A stretch of DNA of 57,537 nucleotides from Anaeromonas frigoriresistens (GCF_016820655.1 NZ_WSFT01000015.1:1-57537); one strand, 5' to 3'. Counted from the stretch's first letter, positions 41,938-54,209 are shown. A program made the numbers and translations. The notes: generated by a model not told the origin, from the letters alone.

Positions 41938-42885
41938 CTATTCTTCTGACTTTCTAAGACCTAAACCTAAATCTTCTAATTTATGTTCAACTTCCTCAAG
42001 TGATTTTTTACCTAAGTTTCTCACTTTCATCATATCTTCTTCTGACTTATCCGTTAATTCCTCAACAGTGTTGATTCCTGCTCTTTTAAGACAGTTATAT
42101 GATCTAACTGAAAGATCTAGTTCTTCAATAGTCATTTCTAGAACTTTTTCTTTCTTATCTTCTTCTTTTTCTACCATAATCTCTACATCATTTACATTAT
42201 CAGTAAGAGTTATAAATAGATTAAGATGTTCGCTAAATATTTTAGCACCTAGTGAAACTGCTTCATCAGGTTTTATAGTTCCATCAGTCCATACTTCTAG
42301 GGTAAGCTTACCATAATCAGTTACTTGACCAACTCTAGTGTTTTCTGTACTGAAGTTCACTTTTTTTACTGGAGTGTAAATAGAATCTATAGGTAAGGAA
42401 CCTATTGAATCATCGTCCCTTTTATTTCTTTCAGCAGGAACATATCCTCTACCTTTTTCCATAACAAGCTCCATATAAAGATTAGATCCTTTATCTAAGG
42501 TTGCAATATGCAAATCCTTATTTAATATTTCTATATCTCCACCGGTCTGAATATCTCCAGCAGTTACTGGACCTTCACCTTCCACATCGATAATTAATGT
42601 AACTGGCTCCTCTGTATGCATAATAGCTGCTATGCCTTTGACATTTAATATTATCTCTGTTACATCTTCCATAACTCCAGGAATTGTTGAAAACTCATGT
42701 AATACTCCTTGGATTTTTATAGATGATACTGCTGCACCAGGTAGTGAAGAAAGTAAAATTCTTCTAAGTGAATTACCTAAAGTTGTAGTATACCCTCTTT
42801 CTAATGGCTCAACAACAAACTTGCCATAGGTATTATCTTCACTCACTTCAACCACTTCAATTTTTGGCTTTTCAATCTCTATCAT
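41938..42885 (-). CDS. rpoA: RNA polymerase alpha subunit
   Basis: A 315-aa RNA polymerase alpha chain. The N-terminal assembly domain (about 1-230) has [31 protein letters not shown]. The C-terminal DNA-binding domain (about 250-315) has [47 protein letters not shown]. It dimerises and contacts UP elements and activators. Normal length. Confidence 0.99.
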   Translation of the reverse strand: MIEIEKPKIEVVEVSEDNTYGKFVVEPLERGYTTTLGNSLRRILLSSLPGAAVSSIKIQGVLHEFSTIPGVMEDVTEIILNVKGIAAIMHTEEPVTLIIDVEGEGPVTAGDIQTGGDIEILNKDLHIATLDKGSNLYMELVMEKGRGYVPAERNKRDDDSIGSLPIDSIYTPVKKVNFSTENTRVGQVTDYGKLTLEVWTDGTIKPDEAVSLGAKIFSEHLNLFITLTDNVNDVEIMVEKEEDKKEKVLEMTIEELDLSVRSYNCLKRAGINTVEELTDKSEEDMMKVRNLGKKSLEEVEHKLEDLGLGLRKSEE

Positions 42886-42945
42886 TAACTTAACCCTCCC
42901 TATCAGTTTTTTATCTATTCTGAGGGCAACCGATTCTAATTTTTA

Positions 42946-43569
42946 TTACTTAGAATACCACTCTACGATTAAGTGCTCTTCAATTGGAATGTCTATATCT
43001 TCTCTTGAAGGTTCAGCAACGATTTTACCCTTTAAGTTTTCAGTGTCAATTTCTACCCATTGTGGTACGTTACCTTGATGTCCTTCAACTAATTCTTTGA
43101 ATTTTGATGATTTAGTACTCTTTTCTTTAACTTCGATTACGTCTCCAACACTTATTAAGTAAGATGGAATATCAACTTTGCTTCCGTTTACCATAAAGTG
43201 TCCATGATTAACTAATTGTCTTGATTCAGCTCTTGACGCAGCTAAACCTAATCTAAATACTACATTATCTAATCTAGATTCTAATACTTTTAAGAAGTTT
43301 TCTCCAGCAATACCTTCCATTTTATCAGCCATGCTAAAGTACTTAGCAAATTGCTTTTCAGAAACTCCATAGTATCTACGTACTTTTTGCTTCTCTCTTA
43401 ATTGAACTCCATAGTTTGATAATTTCTTTCTACCTTGTCCGTGCTCTCCAGGAGCATAATTTCTCCTAGTGATCGGGCATTTGTCTGTAAAACATTTGTC
43501 ACCTTTTAAGTAAAGCTTTAAGCCTTCTCTACGACATTGTCTACAAACTGGTCCTGTATATCTTGCCAT
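42946..43569 (-). CDS. rpsD: 30S ribosomal protein S4
   Basis: A 207-aa S4. The N-terminus carries a zinc-type cysteine set (Cys9, 12, 26, 31: CRQCRREG...CFTDKC). The S4 RNA-binding domain is at about 98-160 ([32 protein letters not shown]). It is a primary 16S-binding protein and usual repressor of the alpha operon. Confidence 0.99.
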   Translation of the reverse strand: MARYTGPVCRQCRREGLKLYLKGDKCFTDKCPITRRNYAPGEHGQGRKKLSNYGVQLREKQKVRRYYGVSEKQFAKYFSMADKMEGIAGENFLKVLESRLDNVVFRLGLAASRAESRQLVNHGHFMVNGSKVDIPSYLISVGDVIEVKEKSTKSSKFKELVEGHQGNVPQWVEIDTENLKGKIVAEPSREDIDIPIEEHLIVEWYSK

Positions 43570-43601
43570 CCTTTTGCACCTCCTGTATCTATCACTTTAT
43601 A

Positions 43602-44000
43602 CTATACTCTTCTACGTTTAGGTGGTCTACAACCATTGTGTGGTACTGGAGTAACATCTTTAATTAATGTTACTTCTAAACCAGTAGCTTGTAATGATCT
43701 GATTGCAGCTTCTCTACCTGAACCAGGTCCTTTAACATATACTTCAACAGTCTTTAATCCATGTTCCATAGCACTTTTAGCTGCTTCTTCTGCTGCCATC
43801 TGAGCTGCAAATGGAGTTGACTTTCTTGACCCTCTAAAGCCAAGCTGACCAGCACTTGCCCATGATATGGAATTCCCTTGCATGTCAGTTAATGTAACTA
43901 TAGTATTGTTAAAAGTTGACTGAATGTGGGCTTGGCCCCTCTCAATATTTTTACGTTGTCTTCTTTTTACACGACCTTTTTTTACAGTCTTCTTAGCCAC
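43602..44000 (-). CDS. rpsK: 30S ribosomal protein S11
   Basis: A 132-aa S11: [46 protein letters not shown] and the C-terminal [18 protein letters not shown]. It sits on the platform of the 30S subunit. Normal length and neighbours (S13, S4). Confidence 0.99.
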   Translation of the reverse strand: MAKKTVKKGRVKRRQRKNIERGQAHIQSTFNNTIVTLTDMQGNSISWASAGQLGFRGSRKSTPFAAQMAAEEAAKSAMEHGLKTVEVYVKGPGSGREAAIRSLQATGLEVTLIKDVTPVPHNGCRPPKRRRV

Positions 44001-44015
44001 TTATAAGTCCCTCCT

Positions 44016-44384
44016 TTATTTCTTTTTCTTCTTGCTTGCTAGTTTCTTAGGACCTTTTCTTGTTCTTGCATTATTCTTAGTATGCTGTCCTCTTACTGGT
44101 AAACCTCTTCTATGTCTCATTCCTCTATAACTACCAATTTCTTTAAGTCTCTTGATATTCATAGCGATTTCTCTTCTAAGGTCACCTTCAACTATAATCT
44201 TATCTATTTCGTTTCTTAATTTACTTACTTCTTCTTCAGTTAAATCTTTGACTCTAGTATCTGCATTAATTCCAGTTACTCCTAGTATGTCATTAGATTT
44301 AGCTCTACCTATACCATATATATAAGTTAAACCTACTTCAACTCTTTTATCTCTTGGTAAATCTATACCCGCAATTCTGGCCAT
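44016..44384 (-). CDS. rpsM: 30S ribosomal protein S13
   Basis: A 122-aa S13: [30 protein letters not shown] at the N-terminus, the helix-two-turn-helix, and [26 protein letters not shown] plus a lysine tail. It contacts the P-site tRNA and L5. GGAGG precedes the ATG. A 120-base gap separates it from rpmJ. Confidence 0.99.
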   Translation of the reverse strand: MARIAGIDLPRDKRVEVGLTYIYGIGRAKSNDILGVTGINADTRVKDLTEEEVSKLRNEIDKIIVEGDLRREIAMNIKRLKEIGSYRGMRHRRGLPVRGQHTKNNARTRKGPKKLASKKKKK

Positions 44385-44504
44385 TTAGTTTACACCTCCT
44401 AAACCTGTGTTTCCAATAATATATTAACATCAAGCAGCCGCGCTCTAATTTATTAATCAAATAAATATTATACTACAAATTCCTAAATAAAACTAGGGTA
44501 ATTA

Positions 44505-44618
44505 TTAACCTTGTTTTTGTTTATGCTTAGGATTTTCGCATATAACCATTACTTTACCTTTTCTTCTTATAAGTTTACATTTTTCGCACATCTTTTTAAC
44601 TGATGGTCTTACTTTCAC
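44505..44618 (-). CDS. rpmJ: 50S ribosomal protein L36 (GTG start)
   Basis: A 37-aa L36: [20 protein letters not shown] followed by [16 protein letters not shown]. The zinc ligands Cys, Cys, Cys and His (CEKC...CENPKH) are intact. The start is GTG at 44618, preceded by AAGGAGGGATTACA, 7 nt spacing. It fits the classical infA-rpmJ-rpsM order. Confidence 0.97.
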   Translation of the reverse strand: MKVRPSVKKMCEKCKLIRRKGKVMVICENPKHKQKQG

Positions 44619-44633
44619 TGTAATCCCTCCTTG

Positions 44634-44852
44634 TTACTTCTTTCGCCACGTAATTCTTCCTCTTGATAAGTCATAAGGTGACAATTCAATAGTAACTTTA
44701 TCTCCTGGAAGTATTCTTATGAAATTCATTCTTAATTTACCTGAAATATGTGCTAATATTTCATGACCGTTCTCTAGCTCTACCTTAAACATTGCGTTTG
44801 GCAAAGTTTCAATTACAGTACCTTCTACTTCGATAACATCCTTTTTGGACAT
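44634..44852 (-). CDS. infA: translation initiation factor IF-1
   Basis: A 72-aa S1/OB-fold protein: [20 protein letters not shown], then [32 protein letters not shown] and [13 protein letters not shown]. It binds the A site during initiation. The ATG at 44852 is chosen because the family starts there and GGAGG lies about 12 nt upstream; the in-frame extension to 44951 overlaps the KOW gene and has no homology. Confidence 0.98.
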   Translation of the reverse strand: MSKKDVIEVEGTVIETLPNAMFKVELENGHEILAHISGKLRMNFIRILPGDKVTIELSPYDLSRGRITWRKK

Positions 44853-44880
44853 AAGGTTGTATAACCTCCATTTCCTGGCA

Positions 44881-45162
44881 TTAATTCTCTTTTCTAAAAG
44901 AAGCCAATAATTTTCTAACATATGCATTGTTGAATTTTTCTTTAGCTTCAATCTTATTCTTTATTTCATCTAAAACTCTATTAGTAGGTCTTAGGTGTTT
45001 AACTTTTTTCTTCTTAGGATTATCTAGTTTTCTCAAATCTCCGTCTACTAATAATACATAATTTTCATCAAGTATCTCTATTATCACAAAGATTTTGCTG
45101 CTATCTCTACCAGCACTAGATTTTACAATCTGACCTATTTGAAGTTTTTCAGTAGTTTCCAT
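44881..45162 (-). CDS. KOW domain RNA-binding protein
   Basis: A 93-aa L14e/L6e-like KOW protein. The KOW strand-loop is [49 protein letters not shown], followed by a basic C-terminal helix. Such a gene often lies between map and infA in Clostridia. A role in ribosome assembly or binding is assumed from position. The ATG at 45162 is preferred because the in-frame GTG at 45171 lies in the GAGGTG ribosome-binding site. Confidence 0.85.
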   Translation of the reverse strand: METTEKLQIGQIVKSSAGRDSSKIFVIIEILDENYVLLVDGDLRKLDNPKKKKVKHLRPTNRVLDEIKNKIEAKEKFNNAYVRKLLASFRKEN

Positions 45163-45173
45163 GTACTTCACCT

Positions 45174-45919
45174 CTAGATAATTGTTAAAATCTCTGGTTC
45201 ACCATCAGTGATAACTATAGTATTTTCATAATGAGCAGATAGTTTGTTATCTAATGTAACCACTGTCCATTCATCTTCTAGTACCTTTACTTTAAAAGTA
45301 CCTTCATTTACCATAGGTTCAATCGCAAGAACCATTCCTTTTCTAAGTCGAGGACCTTTTCCCGGAGGACCATAATGTGGAATCTGTGGATCTTCATGCA
45401 TTTCTTGACCTATGCCATGGCCAACATAATCTCTTACAACTGAAAAACCATTGGATTCAACATGCTTTTGTATGGCATGGGAGATATCTGAGAGTCTATA
45501 TCCTTCTTTAGCAAATTTTATACCTTCGAAAAAACTTTCTCGAGTTACTTCAATTAGCTTTCTAGCCTCTTCACTAATATTCCCTACTCCATGGGTTCTG
45601 GCAGCATCTCCATAGTAACCATCAACTATAGTACCGATATCTATACTTATAATATCGCCATCATTTAATTTTTTTAATCCAGGTATTCCATGAACTACTT
45701 CATTGTTAATGGAAGCACAAATACTTCCTGGAAATCCATGATATCCTTTGAAGGCTGGTTTACTATCATGATTTGTTATAAATTCATAAGCCGCATCATC
45801 AAGTTCCTTTGTAGTAACTCCAGGCTTTATCAAGCCCTTTAGATACTCGTGAGTTTCTGCTACAAGCTTTCCTGCTCTTCTCATCTTTTCGATTTCTCTA
45901 CTACTTTTTAAGATAATCA

Positions 45920-45920
<1 letters not shown>
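45174..45920 (-). CDS. map: methionine aminopeptidase, type I
   Basis: A 248-aa MetAP-I. The five metal ligands fall in [23 protein letters not shown] (two Asp), [20 protein letters not shown] (His), [13 protein letters not shown] (Glu) and YENTIVIT (Glu). It removes initiator methionine. Its ATG overlaps the TAA of adk by one base, suggesting coupled translation. Confidence 0.97.
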
Positions 45921-46591
<671 letters not shown>

Positions 46592-46595
46592 TTAT

Positions 46596-47870
46596 CTATT
46601 TCAAGAATCCTTTATAATGTCTCATCATCATTTGTGATTCAATTTGTTTAACAGTTTCTAAAGCAACCCCTACTACGATAAGTAAAGCTGTTCCTCCAAA
46701 ACCAATGTTCAAGTTTCCAAATGAAGATAAAATCGTTGGTAATGTTGCTATTAAAGCTAATACCATAGCTCCAACTAATGTAATTCTTGATATTACCCTG
46801 TTTAAATACTCTGAGGTAGGTCTTCCAGGTCTGATACCAGGAATAAAACCACCGTTTTGTTTTAAGTTGTTTGCATACTCAACTGGATTGAATTGAATTG
46901 CTGTATAGAAATATGTGAAGAAAACAATTAACAATACATTTAATGTTGAGTAAATCCATACTCCAGGGTTACCTTGTGGTGAGAACCATTTAGATATACC
47001 AGCTGCCCAACCTTCAAAGAAAAATGCTAATGTTTGTGGAAAAGCTAATAATGATGATGCAAATATAACCGGAATAACTCCAGCCATTAATACCTTTAAT
47101 GGTATATGAGTACTTTGACCACCATACATCTTTCTTCCTACTACTCTCTTAGCATATTGAACAGGAATTCTTCTCTGTCCTTCTTGTATTGCTACAACAC
47201 CTGCTATAACTATTACTGCTACAATTGCAAATAGAATTAATTCTATTATGCTAACTGTTTTTGCTTTTAACCAAAGGTTAAATGCATTGTAAATTCCTCC
47301 AGGTATTCTAGATATAATACCTGTAAATATTATTAATGATATACCATTTCCTATTCCATTTTCTGTGATTTGCTCTCCTAACCACATTAAGAATGCTGTA
47401 CCTGCTGTTATTGTTATAACTACTACTGAGATAGGTAAAATTCCATCTCCTATTACAGCTCCTTGGAATAATCCAACACTGATACCTATAGCTTGAATTA
47501 AAGCGAATATCACTGTTAAATATCTAGTATATTGAGCAATTTTCTTTCTTCCTGCTTCCCCTTCTTTTGCTAATGCTTCTAGTTGAGGTATTACGATTGT
47601 TAACAACTGTATCACAATCGATGCAGTAATGTATGGATAAATATTAAGAGCAAAAATTGTCATACGTCCAAAAGCTCCCCCGGACATCAGATTAAACAAT
47701 TCTAATACTCCACCGCCACTACCTTCAAAGAGTTGCTTTATGAACTCTTTATCCATAAATGGCACTGGTATATTTGAACCTAATCTAAATATAGCTAGCA
47801 TTAATAACGTAAATAATATTTTTCTTCTTAAATCTGGAATCTTCCATGCATTTCTGAGAGTTGATAACAC
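46596..47870 (-). CDS. secY: protein translocase subunit SecY
   Basis: A 424-aa SecY with ten membrane helices. It includes the plug region after FRLGSNIPVPF, the loop RRIPVQYAKRVVGRKMYGGQSTHIPLK and NPVEYANNLKQNGGFIPGIRPGRPTSEYL. It is the channel for Sec-dependent export. It lies between rplO (2 bases upstream) and adk, the standard position. Confidence 0.98.
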   Translation of the reverse strand: MLSTLRNAWKIPDLRRKILFTLLMLAIFRLGSNIPVPFMDKEFIKQLFEGSGGGVLELFNLMSGGAFGRMTIFALNIYPYITASIVIQLLTIVIPQLEALAKEGEAGRKKIAQYTRYLTVIFALIQAIGISVGLFQGAVIGDGILPISVVVITITAGTAFLMWLGEQITENGIGNGISLIIFTGIISRIPGGIYNAFNLWLKAKTVSIIELILFAIVAVIVIAGVVAIQEGQRRIPVQYAKRVVGRKMYGGQSTHIPLKVLMAGVIPVIFASSLLAFPQTLAFFFEGWAAGISKWFSPQGNPGVWIYSTLNVLLIVFFTYFYTAIQFNPVEYANNLKQNGGFIPGIRPGRPTSEYLNRVISRITLVGAMVLALIATLPTILSSFGNLNIGFGGTALLIVVGVALETVKQIESQMMMRHYKGFLK

Positions 47871-47871
47871 T

Positions 47872-48315
47872 TTAGATCACCTCTACCTTTCCCCCTATAG
47901 CCTCTATTTTCTCAGCAGCAGATTTGCTGAATTTATGGGCTTTAATAGTTAGTTTTTTATTTAACTCCCCATTTCCTAAAACTTTAACACCATCTTCAAG
48001 TTTCTTAATTACTCCTAATTCTTTTAATAATTGTGGAGTAACTTCTGTTCCATCTTCAAATCTATTTAAATCTTCTAAGTTTACTATAGCATATTTTGTA
48101 GCAAATATGTTAGTGAAACCTCTTTTAGGTAATCTTCTGTAGATTGGTAATTGGCCACCTTCAAATCCTGGTCTTACTCCTCCACCAGAACGAGAATTTT
48201 GACCATTTTCTCCTCTACCTGAAGTTTTACCTTGTCCTGTAGCTGTACCTCTACCAAGTCTCTTACGGTTCTTAGTGCTTCCGCCTTTATTCGGTCTTAA
48301 CTCATGTAGCTTCAT
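47872..48315 (-). CDS. rplO: 50S ribosomal protein L15
   Basis: A 147-aa L15. The N-terminal glycine-rich arm [35 protein letters not shown] is followed by [19 protein letters not shown] and the C-terminal [27 protein letters not shown]. Normal length. Confidence 0.98.
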   Translation of the reverse strand: MKLHELRPNKGGSTKNRKRLGRGTATGQGKTSGRGENGQNSRSGGGVRPGFEGGQLPIYRRLPKRGFTNIFATKYAIVNLEDLNRFEDGTEVTPQLLKELGVIKKLEDGVKVLGNGELNKKLTIKAHKFSKSAAEKIEAIGGKVEVI

Positions 48316-48337
48316 AGTCGCACCTCCTTACTTTAAA

Positions 48338-48514
48338 TTACTCAACGATTTCAACCATGTGGTTTACTCTGTTTATCATACCTCTTATTTGTGCATTATC
48401 TTCTTGCTCTACAACTTGACCTATCTTTCTTAGTCCTAAAGCTTCTACTGTACTTCTTTGTTTATGTGTTTTACCAATTTTACTTTTAATTAACTTTATT
48501 TTAATTTTAGCCAA
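48338..48514 (-). CDS. rpmD: 50S ribosomal protein L30 (TTG start)
   Basis: A 58-aa L30: [20 protein letters not shown], then [20 protein letters not shown] and [17 protein letters not shown]. The start is TTG at 48514, with GGGGGCGAG just upstream within the end of rpsE. It fills the S5-L30-L15 slot. Confidence 0.97.
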   Translation of the reverse strand: MAKIKIKLIKSKIGKTHKQRSTVEALGLRKIGQVVEQEDNAQIRGMINRVNHMVEIVE

Positions 48515-48526
48515 GGTTCTCGCCCC

Positions 48527-49033
48527 CTAACCTATGATTTCTTCTACGGATTTGCCTCTTAACTTTGCAACTTCCTCTGAAGTTTTAAGTTCGCTTAATC
48601 CTTGGATAACTGCATTTACCATATTTCTTGGATTGTTTGATCCTAGAGATTTAGTTCTGATATCTCTAACTCCTGCTAGTTCTAATACGTCACGCACAGG
48701 ACCACCTGCTATAACTCCTGTACCTTCTGGAGCTGGTTTAAGTAAAACATTACCTGCACCAAATCTACCTATTATTTCATGTGGTATACTAGTACCAATG
48801 ATTGGTACTCTTATAAGGTGTTTCTTAGCATCATCTATAGCTTTTCTTATAGCATCTGGGATCTCAATAGCCTTTGACATTCCTACACCAACATGACCAT
48901 TTCCATCTCCAACTACTACAAGTGCACTAAATCTAAAGTTTCTACCACCTTTAACTACTTTAGTTATACGATTTATATTAACAACTTTTTCTTGTAAATC
49001 TAATTCATTAGCATCAATACGTCCGCGTTGCAT
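48527..49033 (-). CDS. rpsE: 30S ribosomal protein S5
   Basis: A 168-aa S5: [38 protein letters not shown] (double-stranded RNA-binding fold) and [38 protein letters not shown]. It contributes to decoding fidelity. The end of the gene carries the ribosome-binding site of rpmD. Confidence 0.98.
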   Translation of the reverse strand: MQRGRIDANELDLQEKVVNINRITKVVKGGRNFRFSALVVVGDGNGHVGVGMSKAIEIPDAIRKAIDDAKKHLIRVPIIGTSIPHEIIGRFGAGNVLLKPAPEGTGVIAGGPVRDVLELAGVRDIRTKSLGSNNPRNMVNAVIQGLSELKTSEEVAKLRGKSVEEIIG

Positions 49034-49051
49034 TCATTCCCCTCCTTCTTG

Positions 49052-49420
49052 TTAAAAGTTAAGTCCAGCTTCTCTTGCGCCTTCAGCAAGTTCTTTTACT
49101 CTACCATGATAAATATATCCGCCTCTATCAAAAACTACAGATTCTATATTCTTGTCTTTAGCTTTCTCCGCTACAAGCTTTCCTACTTCTCTTGCAGCTT
49201 CTTTATTAGATGTAGAATCTAATTTTTCTTTTAAATCTTTATCTAGAGTGGATGCTTGAACTAAAGTAACACCATTTACATCGTCAATAACTTGAGCATA
49301 TATATGGTTTAAACTTCTATAGACATTTAGTCTTGGTCTCTCAGGAGTACCATGTACTTTATTTCTCATTCTACCATGTCTTTTTAATCTTTTTTCATTT
49401 TTTCTTACTTTATTAAGCAC
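49052..49420 (-). CDS. rplR: 50S ribosomal protein L18
   Basis: A 122-aa L18: [37 protein letters not shown], and the C-terminal [28 protein letters not shown]. It binds 5S rRNA with L5. Normal position between L6 and S5. Confidence 0.98.
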   Translation of the reverse strand: MLNKVRKNEKRLKRHGRMRNKVHGTPERPRLNVYRSLNHIYAQVIDDVNGVTLVQASTLDKDLKEKLDSTSNKEAAREVGKLVAEKAKDKNIESVVFDRGGYIYHGRVKELAEGAREAGLNF

Positions 49421-49440
49421 TCTTACTCACTCCTTTCCCT

Positions 49441-49980
49441 CTATTTAGCAGTTTTACCTTCTTTACGTCTTACTCTTTCGCCTTGGTATCTTATACCTTT
49501 ACCTTTGTATGGTTCAGGTTTTCTTAAAGCTCTGATAACAGCTGCGTAATTTCCAACTTGTTGTTTGTCGATACCTTTAACTACTATTTTAGTGTTTGAT
49601 GGAACTTCAGTCTCGATTCCTTCTGGATCGTCCATTTCAACTGGGTGTGAGAATCCTAAGTTAAGAGCTAGTTTCTTACCTTGCTTTTGTGCACGGTAAC
49701 CAACACCAACTATTTCTAAAGTTTTTTCGTACCCTTTAGTAACACCTACAACCATATTATCGATTAATGTTCTTGTAAGTCCGTGAATGGATTTATGTTT
49801 TTTATTTTCAGTAGGACGAGAAACAGTAATTTCGTTGTCCTTTATTTCAATTGTCATATCTCTATCTAATTGTTGTTCTAATGTTCCTTTTGGTCCCTTA
49901 ACTACCATGTAGTTTTTCTCGTCTAATTTAATCTCAACACCTGATGGTATTTCAATTGGTTTAAGACCTATTCTTGACAT
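49441..49980 (-). CDS. rplF: 50S ribosomal protein L6
   Basis: A 179-aa L6 with two repeats. The first begins [18 protein letters not shown]. The second contains [32 protein letters not shown] and ends [27 protein letters not shown]. It lies near the sarcin-ricin loop. Confidence 0.98.
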   Translation of the reverse strand: MSRIGLKPIEIPSGVEIKLDEKNYMVVKGPKGTLEQQLDRDMTIEIKDNEITVSRPTENKKHKSIHGLTRTLIDNMVVGVTKGYEKTLEIVGVGYRAQKQGKKLALNLGFSHPVEMDDPEGIETEVPSNTKIVVKGIDKQQVGNYAAVIRALRKPEPYKGKGIRYQGERVRRKEGKTAK

Positions 49981-50014
49981 GATTGCACCTCCTCATAGAT
50001 CTAGTGATAATCTA

Positions 50015-50413
50015 TTACCATACGTAGCAGATTACCTCTCCGCCTACGTCATTCTTTTTAGCTTGCTTATCAGTTAATATACCTTTAGATGTAGATAGAA
50101 TTGCTATTCCTAATCCACCTAACACTCTTGGTATCTCATCTTTTTTAGCATACACTCTTAGTCCTGGTTTTGATATTCTTTTAATTCCAGTAATAACTTT
50201 ATCATTATCTCTACTGTATTTAAGTTGTACTCTTACTATTCCTTGTTTACCATCTTCGATTACATCATAGCCCTTTATGAAACCTTCGTTTAATAAGATT
50301 TCAGCTAGTGCTTTCTTGATGTTAGAAGCAGGAATATCTACAGTTTCATGTTTTGCATTATTAGCATTTCTTATTCTCGTTAGCATATCTGCAATTGGAT
50401 CTGTCATTGCCAT
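50015..50413 (-). CDS. rpsH: 30S ribosomal protein S8
   Basis: A 132-aa S8: [38 protein letters not shown] and the terminal [35 protein letters not shown]. It binds the central domain of 16S rRNA and commonly regulates the spc operon. Confidence 0.98.
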   Translation of the reverse strand: MAMTDPIADMLTRIRNANNAKHETVDIPASNIKKALAEILLNEGFIKGYDVIEDGKQGIVRVQLKYSRDNDKVITGIKRISKPGLRVYAKKDEIPRVLGGLGIAILSTSKGILTDKQAKKNDVGGEVICYVW

Positions 50414-50444
50414 TAGAGGTACCTCCTTCCACTCTCACTTATTT

Positions 50445-50630
50445 CTACCAGCTTGCTTTTTTAACTCCTGGTATTTGTCCTTTATATGCCAATTCTCTAA
50501 AGCATATACGGCATACACCGAATTTTCTTAAATAACCATGAGGTCTTCCACATATTCTACATCTATTATAAGCCTGTGTGCTATGTTTAGCTTTTTTTTG
50601 TTGCTTTAATATCATAGCTTTCTTTGCCAA
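50445..50630 (-). CDS. rpsN: 30S ribosomal protein S14, zinc-binding type
   Basis: A 61-aa zinc-type S14 (type Z). Cys residues lie in [21 protein letters not shown], four ligands of CxxC-x(n)-CxxC form, and the tail is [13 protein letters not shown]. Short length and intact cysteines mark it as the zinc-dependent isoform. Confidence 0.98.
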   Translation of the reverse strand: MAKKAMILKQQKKAKHSTQAYNRCRICGRPHGYLRKFGVCRICFRELAYKGQIPGVKKASW

Positions 50631-50645
50631 TTGGATCCCTCCTTA

Positions 50646-51188
50646 CTATTTTTTAAATGGCATTCCCATAAGAGTTAAGAACTCTCTAGCTTGCTCATCA
50701 TTGTTTGCTGTTGTTACTACGATTATATCCATCCCATTAATTCTTTCCACTTTATCATAATCAATTTCTGGGAAAATCAATTGCTCTTTAATTCCTAAAG
50801 CATAGTTACCTCTTCCATCGAAAGATGTTTTAGAAACTCCTCTAAAGTCTCTAACTCTTGGTAGAGCTACATTCATTAATTTATCTAAGAAGTCATACAT
50901 TCTTTCTCCTCTTAAAGTAACTTTAGCTCCTACTGGCATACCTTCACGTAGCTTAAAGTTAGAAACAGATTTCTTAGCTTTTGTTGTTACAGGGTTTTGA
51001 CCTGTTATTAATCTAAGTTCTTCTACAGCAGTTTCTAAAGTTTTAGGATTATCTTTAGCAACGCCCATACCCATATTAATTACTATTTTATCTAATTTCG
51101 GTACTTCCATAATGTTCTCATAGTTAAACTTTTCCACAAGGGCTGGTACTACATCCTTTGTGTATTTCTCTTTCAAACGTGATGTCAT
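50646..51188 (-). CDS. rplE: 50S ribosomal protein L5
   Basis: A 180-aa L5: [57 protein letters not shown] and the C-terminal [27 protein letters not shown]. It holds 5S rRNA and touches S13. Confidence 0.98.
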   Translation of the reverse strand: MTSRLKEKYTKDVVPALVEKFNYENIMEVPKLDKIVINMGMGVAKDNPKTLETAVEELRLITGQNPVTTKAKKSVSNFKLREGMPVGAKVTLRGERMYDFLDKLMNVALPRVRDFRGVSKTSFDGRGNYALGIKEQLIFPEIDYDKVERINGMDIIVVTTANNDEQAREFLTLMGMPFKK

Positions 51189-51213
51189 ATGATTGACCTC
51201 CTTTCAAGAAACT

Positions 51214-51525
51214 TTAGTCGATTGCTTCCCCGCTTTTTTTACTTACTCTTATTTTTTCACCGTTGTCTAATATTTTGTATCCTACTCTTACAGCTTTCTT
51301 GTCTGCTTTACTCCAAACCATAACGTTTGATGCATGAATAGGTCCTTCTTGATGGATTATTCCACCTTGTTGCATTTGAGGACTTGGTTTTTGATGTTTA
51401 GTAATCATGTTAACGCCCTCTACTAATACTCTATCTTTCTTAGGCATTACTTCTAATACCTTACCTTTTTTCCCTTTATCTTTACCTGCTATTACTACAA
51501 CAGTGTCTCCTTTTTTTACATGCAT
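51214..51525 (-). CDS. rplX: 50S ribosomal protein L24
   Basis: A 103-aa L24 with an N-terminal KOW motif ([26 protein letters not shown]) and [23 protein letters not shown]. It is an assembly initiator of the 50S subunit. Confidence 0.98.
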   Translation of the reverse strand: MHVKKGDTVVVIAGKDKGKKGKVLEVMPKKDRVLVEGVNMITKHQKPSPQMQQGGIIHQEGPIHASNVMVWSKADKKAVRVGYKILDNGEKIRVSKKSGEAID

Positions 51526-51540
51526 TCGTTACACCTCCCT

Positions 51541-51909
51541 TTATAATACTTCAGGTGCTAGTGAGATTATTTTCATGAAGTTTCCGTCTCTTAACTCTCT
51601 TGTTACAGGACCAAAGATACGAGTTCCTACTGGTTGCTTATCATCTTTGATTACAACAGCAGCGTTCTCATCAAATCTGATGTAACTTCCATCATCTCTT
51701 CTTAGCTCTTTTGTAGTTCTAACTACTACCGCTTTAATTACTTCTCCTTTTTTAACAACACCTCCGGGTGTTGCTGTTTTAACAGAAGCAACTATTATAT
51801 CTCCAACACTTGCATATCTTCTTCTTGTACCACCTAAAACTTTTATACATAATAACTCCTTTGCTCCAGAGTTATCTGCTACTTTTAAGCGTGATTCAAC
51901 TTGAATCAT
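51541..51909 (-). CDS. rplN: 50S ribosomal protein L14
   Basis: A 122-aa L14: [66 protein letters not shown] and the final [18 protein letters not shown]. The length of 122 is exactly that of the family. Confidence 0.99.
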   Translation of the reverse strand: MIQVESRLKVADNSGAKELLCIKVLGGTRRRYASVGDIIVASVKTATPGGVVKKGEVIKAVVVRTTKELRRDDGSYIRFDENAAVVIKDDKQPVGTRIFGPVTRELRDGNFMKIISLAPEVL

Positions 51910-51938
51910 ATGTGACCCTCCCTTCAGTTCTGTAAGGA

Positions 51939-52193
51939 TTATTTAGCTTTTTCTATAATTTCAACTAATCTCCATCTTTTTTGCTTACTTAATGGTCTAG
52001 TTTCCATGATCTTTACTTTGTCACCAATTCTGCATTCATTATTCTCATCATGGGCTTTGAATTTTGTTGTTCTTTTAACTGATTTACCGTAAAGTGGGTG
52101 AGAAATGAATGTCTCAACTCCAACAACTACTGTTTTATCCATTTTATCACTCAATACTTTACCTATTCTTACTTTTCTATTAGCTCTCTCCAT
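51939..52193 (-). CDS. rpsQ: 30S ribosomal protein S17
   Basis: An 84-aa OB-fold S17: [74 protein letters not shown]. It binds the 5' domain of 16S rRNA. Normal position after L29. Confidence 0.99.
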   Translation of the reverse strand: MERANRKVRIGKVLSDKMDKTVVVGVETFISHPLYGKSVKRTTKFKAHDENNECRIGDKVKIMETRPLSKQKRWRLVEIIEKAK

Positions 52194-52219
52194 TAATTAG
52201 CCCTCCTTTCATGGAACTA

Positions 52220-52423
52220 CTAAGCGTTTGATTCTTTTAGTTCGCGTTCCCTAGTTATAGTCTTAACTCTTGCGATATCCTTTCTTACTACCTTAATTCT
52301 CATAGGATTATCAAGTTGCCCAGTAGCTAACTGGAACCTTAAGTTAAATAACTCTGACTTTAACTCAGCTAGTTTATTATCTAATTCTTTTGTTGTCATA
52401 TCACGTAGTTCACTAGCTTTCAT
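52220..52423 (-). CDS. rpmC: 50S ribosomal protein L29
   Basis: A 67-aa two-helix L29: [61 protein letters not shown]. It lies at the exit tunnel. The ATG at 52423 is chosen because the family starts MKASELR. It overlaps rplP by 11 bases. Confidence 0.97.
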   Translation of the reverse strand: MKASELRDMTTKELDNKLAELKSELFNLRFQLATGQLDNPMRIKVVRKDIARVKTITRERELKESNA

Positions 52424-52844
52424 TAGCTTCACCACCCTCATCACGAGTTACAAATTTACATTTAATAGGCAGTTTATGAATTGCTAGTCTCATAGCCTCT
52501 CTAGCTAATTCTTCTGGTACACCGGCCATTTCGAACATTATTCTACCTGGTTTAACTACTGCTACCCAGTATTCTGGTGAACCCTTACCTTTACCCATAC
52601 GAGTTTCAGCAGGTTTCTTTGTTACTGGCTTATCGGGGAAGATTTTAATCCAAATCTTTCCTCCTCTTTTAACGTGTCTCGTCATAGCCCTTCTTGCTGC
52701 CTCTATTTGATTTGATGTAATCCAACCTGGCTCTAAAGCCTGAATTCCATACTCTCCGTATGATATGGTATTGCCTCGAGTGGCCTTACCTTTCATTCTT
52801 CCTCTATGTGTTTTACGATGCTTTACTCTTTTAGGCATTAACAT
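52413..52844 (-). CDS. rplP: 50S ribosomal protein L16
   Basis: A 143-aa L16: [67 protein letters not shown] and [18 protein letters not shown]. It helps position tRNA in the A site. A start at the third codon is also possible. Confidence 0.98.
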   Translation of the reverse strand: MLMPKRVKHRKTHRGRMKGKATRGNTISYGEYGIQALEPGWITSNQIEAARRAMTRHVKRGGKIWIKIFPDKPVTKKPAETRMGKGKGSPEYWVAVVKPGRIMFEMAGVPEELAREAMRLAIHKLPIKCKFVTRDEGGEANES

Positions 52845-52873
52845 GACCTATTCCTCCTTCCTCAGGATATTTA

Positions 52874-53539
52874 TTACTTTTTATTTCCATTATTTGATTG
52901 TTCTCTTTTTGTAGGAAGTACTTCTCCTTTATATATCCAAACCTTAACTCCGATTTTTCCGTATGTTGTATCTGCTTCTGCAAATCCATAGTCAATATCA
53001 GCTCTTAATGTTTGTAGAGGTATAGTTCCTTCACTATATCCTTCAGTTCTAGCCATATCAGCTCCGTTTAATCTTCCAGCAACAGCAGTTTTTATACCCT
53101 GTGCACCAGATCTCATAGTTCTTTGAATACTTTGCTTCATAGCTCTTCTAAAGGATACCCTTCTTTCAATTTGGGAAGCAATGTTTTCAGCTACTAATTG
53201 AGCGTCCATTTCTGGAACTTTTACTTCTTCAACATTAACTACAACTTTTTTCTCAGTCATTTTTTCTAGTTCTTTTCTTAAAGCTTCTACACCTGATCCA
53301 CCTTTTCCTATAACCATACCAGGTTTTGCAGTGTATACATTAAGTTTAACTCTATTTGCAGCTCTCTCGATCTCTATTTTAGAAATCCCAGCAATAAACA
53401 TTTTTTTCTTTACATATTTACGTATATTGTTATCTTCTACTAAATAATCAGCGAAGTTCTTAGAGTCTGCATACCACTTTGAGTCCCAATCTTTTATAAC
53501 TCCGACCCTTAAACCGTGTGGATTAACTTTTTGACCCAT
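52874..53539 (-). CDS. rpsC: 30S ribosomal protein S3
   Basis: A 221-aa S3 with an N-terminal KH domain ([24 protein letters not shown], the GxxG loop) and the C-terminal [55 protein letters not shown]. It forms the mRNA entry. Confidence 0.99.
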   Translation of the reverse strand: MGQKVNPHGLRVGVIKDWDSKWYADSKNFADYLVEDNNIRKYVKKKMFIAGISKIEIERAANRVKLNVYTAKPGMVIGKGGSGVEALRKELEKMTEKKVVVNVEEVKVPEMDAQLVAENIASQIERRVSFRRAMKQSIQRTMRSGAQGIKTAVAGRLNGADMARTEGYSEGTIPLQTLRADIDYGFAEADTTYGKIGVKVWIYKGEVLPTKREQSNNGNKK

Positions 53540-53556
53540 TCGTATCCCTCCTTTTC

Positions 53557-53892
53557 TTATTCTCTTTCTTTAACTACTACACCAATGTGACTAGTTCTTT
53601 TTCTTATTTGGAATGCTCTTCCTTGCGCTCTAGGTCTCCATCTTTTTAGAGTTGGTCCTTGATTCGCATATACTTCTGATATATATAAATTATCTCTATC
53701 CATATCAAAGTTATTCTCAGCATTAGCAACTGCTGATTTTAATACTTTTTCTAATGTTTCTGCACCTTTTTTAGGAGTAAATTTCAATATAGCCAATGCT
53801 TCGTCTACATTTTGTCCCCTCACTAGATCAGCAACTATCTGAACTTTTCTAGGTGAAATTCGCACATGTTTAGCTATCGCTTTCGCTTCCAC
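53557..53892 (-). CDS. rplV: 50S ribosomal protein L22
   Basis: A 111-aa L22: [55 protein letters not shown], and the tunnel hairpin [26 protein letters not shown]. Normal length. Confidence 0.98.
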   Translation of the reverse strand: MEAKAIAKHVRISPRKVQIVADLVRGQNVDEALAILKFTPKKGAETLEKVLKSAVANAENNFDMDRDNLYISEVYANQGPTLKRWRPRAQGRAFQIRKRTSHIGVVVKERE

Positions 53893-53927
53893 TTTTAGTT
53901 ACCTCCTCACATCAATATACTTCTAAA

Positions 53928-54209
53928 TTATCTAAGTGATGTTTTCTTCTCCGTGTCTCCATGTCCTCTAAATGTTCTAGTAGGAGCAAACTCACCTAGT
54001 TTATGACCAACCATATCTTCAGTAACATATACCGGCACATGCTTTCTTCCGTCATAAACCGCTATTGTGTGTCCTATCATTTGAGGAAATATAGTTGAAC
54101 GACGTGACCATGTCTTTATTACCTTTTTCTCATTTTTCTCATTTAAATCTTCGATCTTTTTCATTAAATGATCATCTACAAAAGGTCCTTTCTTTAATGA
54201 TCTACCCAT
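53928..54209 (-). CDS. rpsS: 30S ribosomal protein S19
   Basis: A 93-aa S19: [75 protein letters not shown]. The ATG at 54209 is preferred; the earlier in-frame start at 54227 lies in the ribosome-binding region (GGAGGCAC). Confidence 0.97.
   Translation of the reverse strand: MGRSLKKGPFVDDHLMKKIEDLNEKNEKKVIKTWSRRSTIFPQMIGHTIAVYDGRKHVPVYVTEDMVGHKLGEFAPTRTFRGHGDTEKKTSLR

Noticed and set aside
41408..44130. Plus-strand open frames opposite ribosomal genes
   Set aside because: They mirror the codon pattern of the highly conserved minus-strand genes and have no family resemblance.
45171..45171. GTG start of the KOW gene
   Set aside because: It lies inside the GAGGTG ribosome-binding site; the ATG at 45162 has proper spacing.
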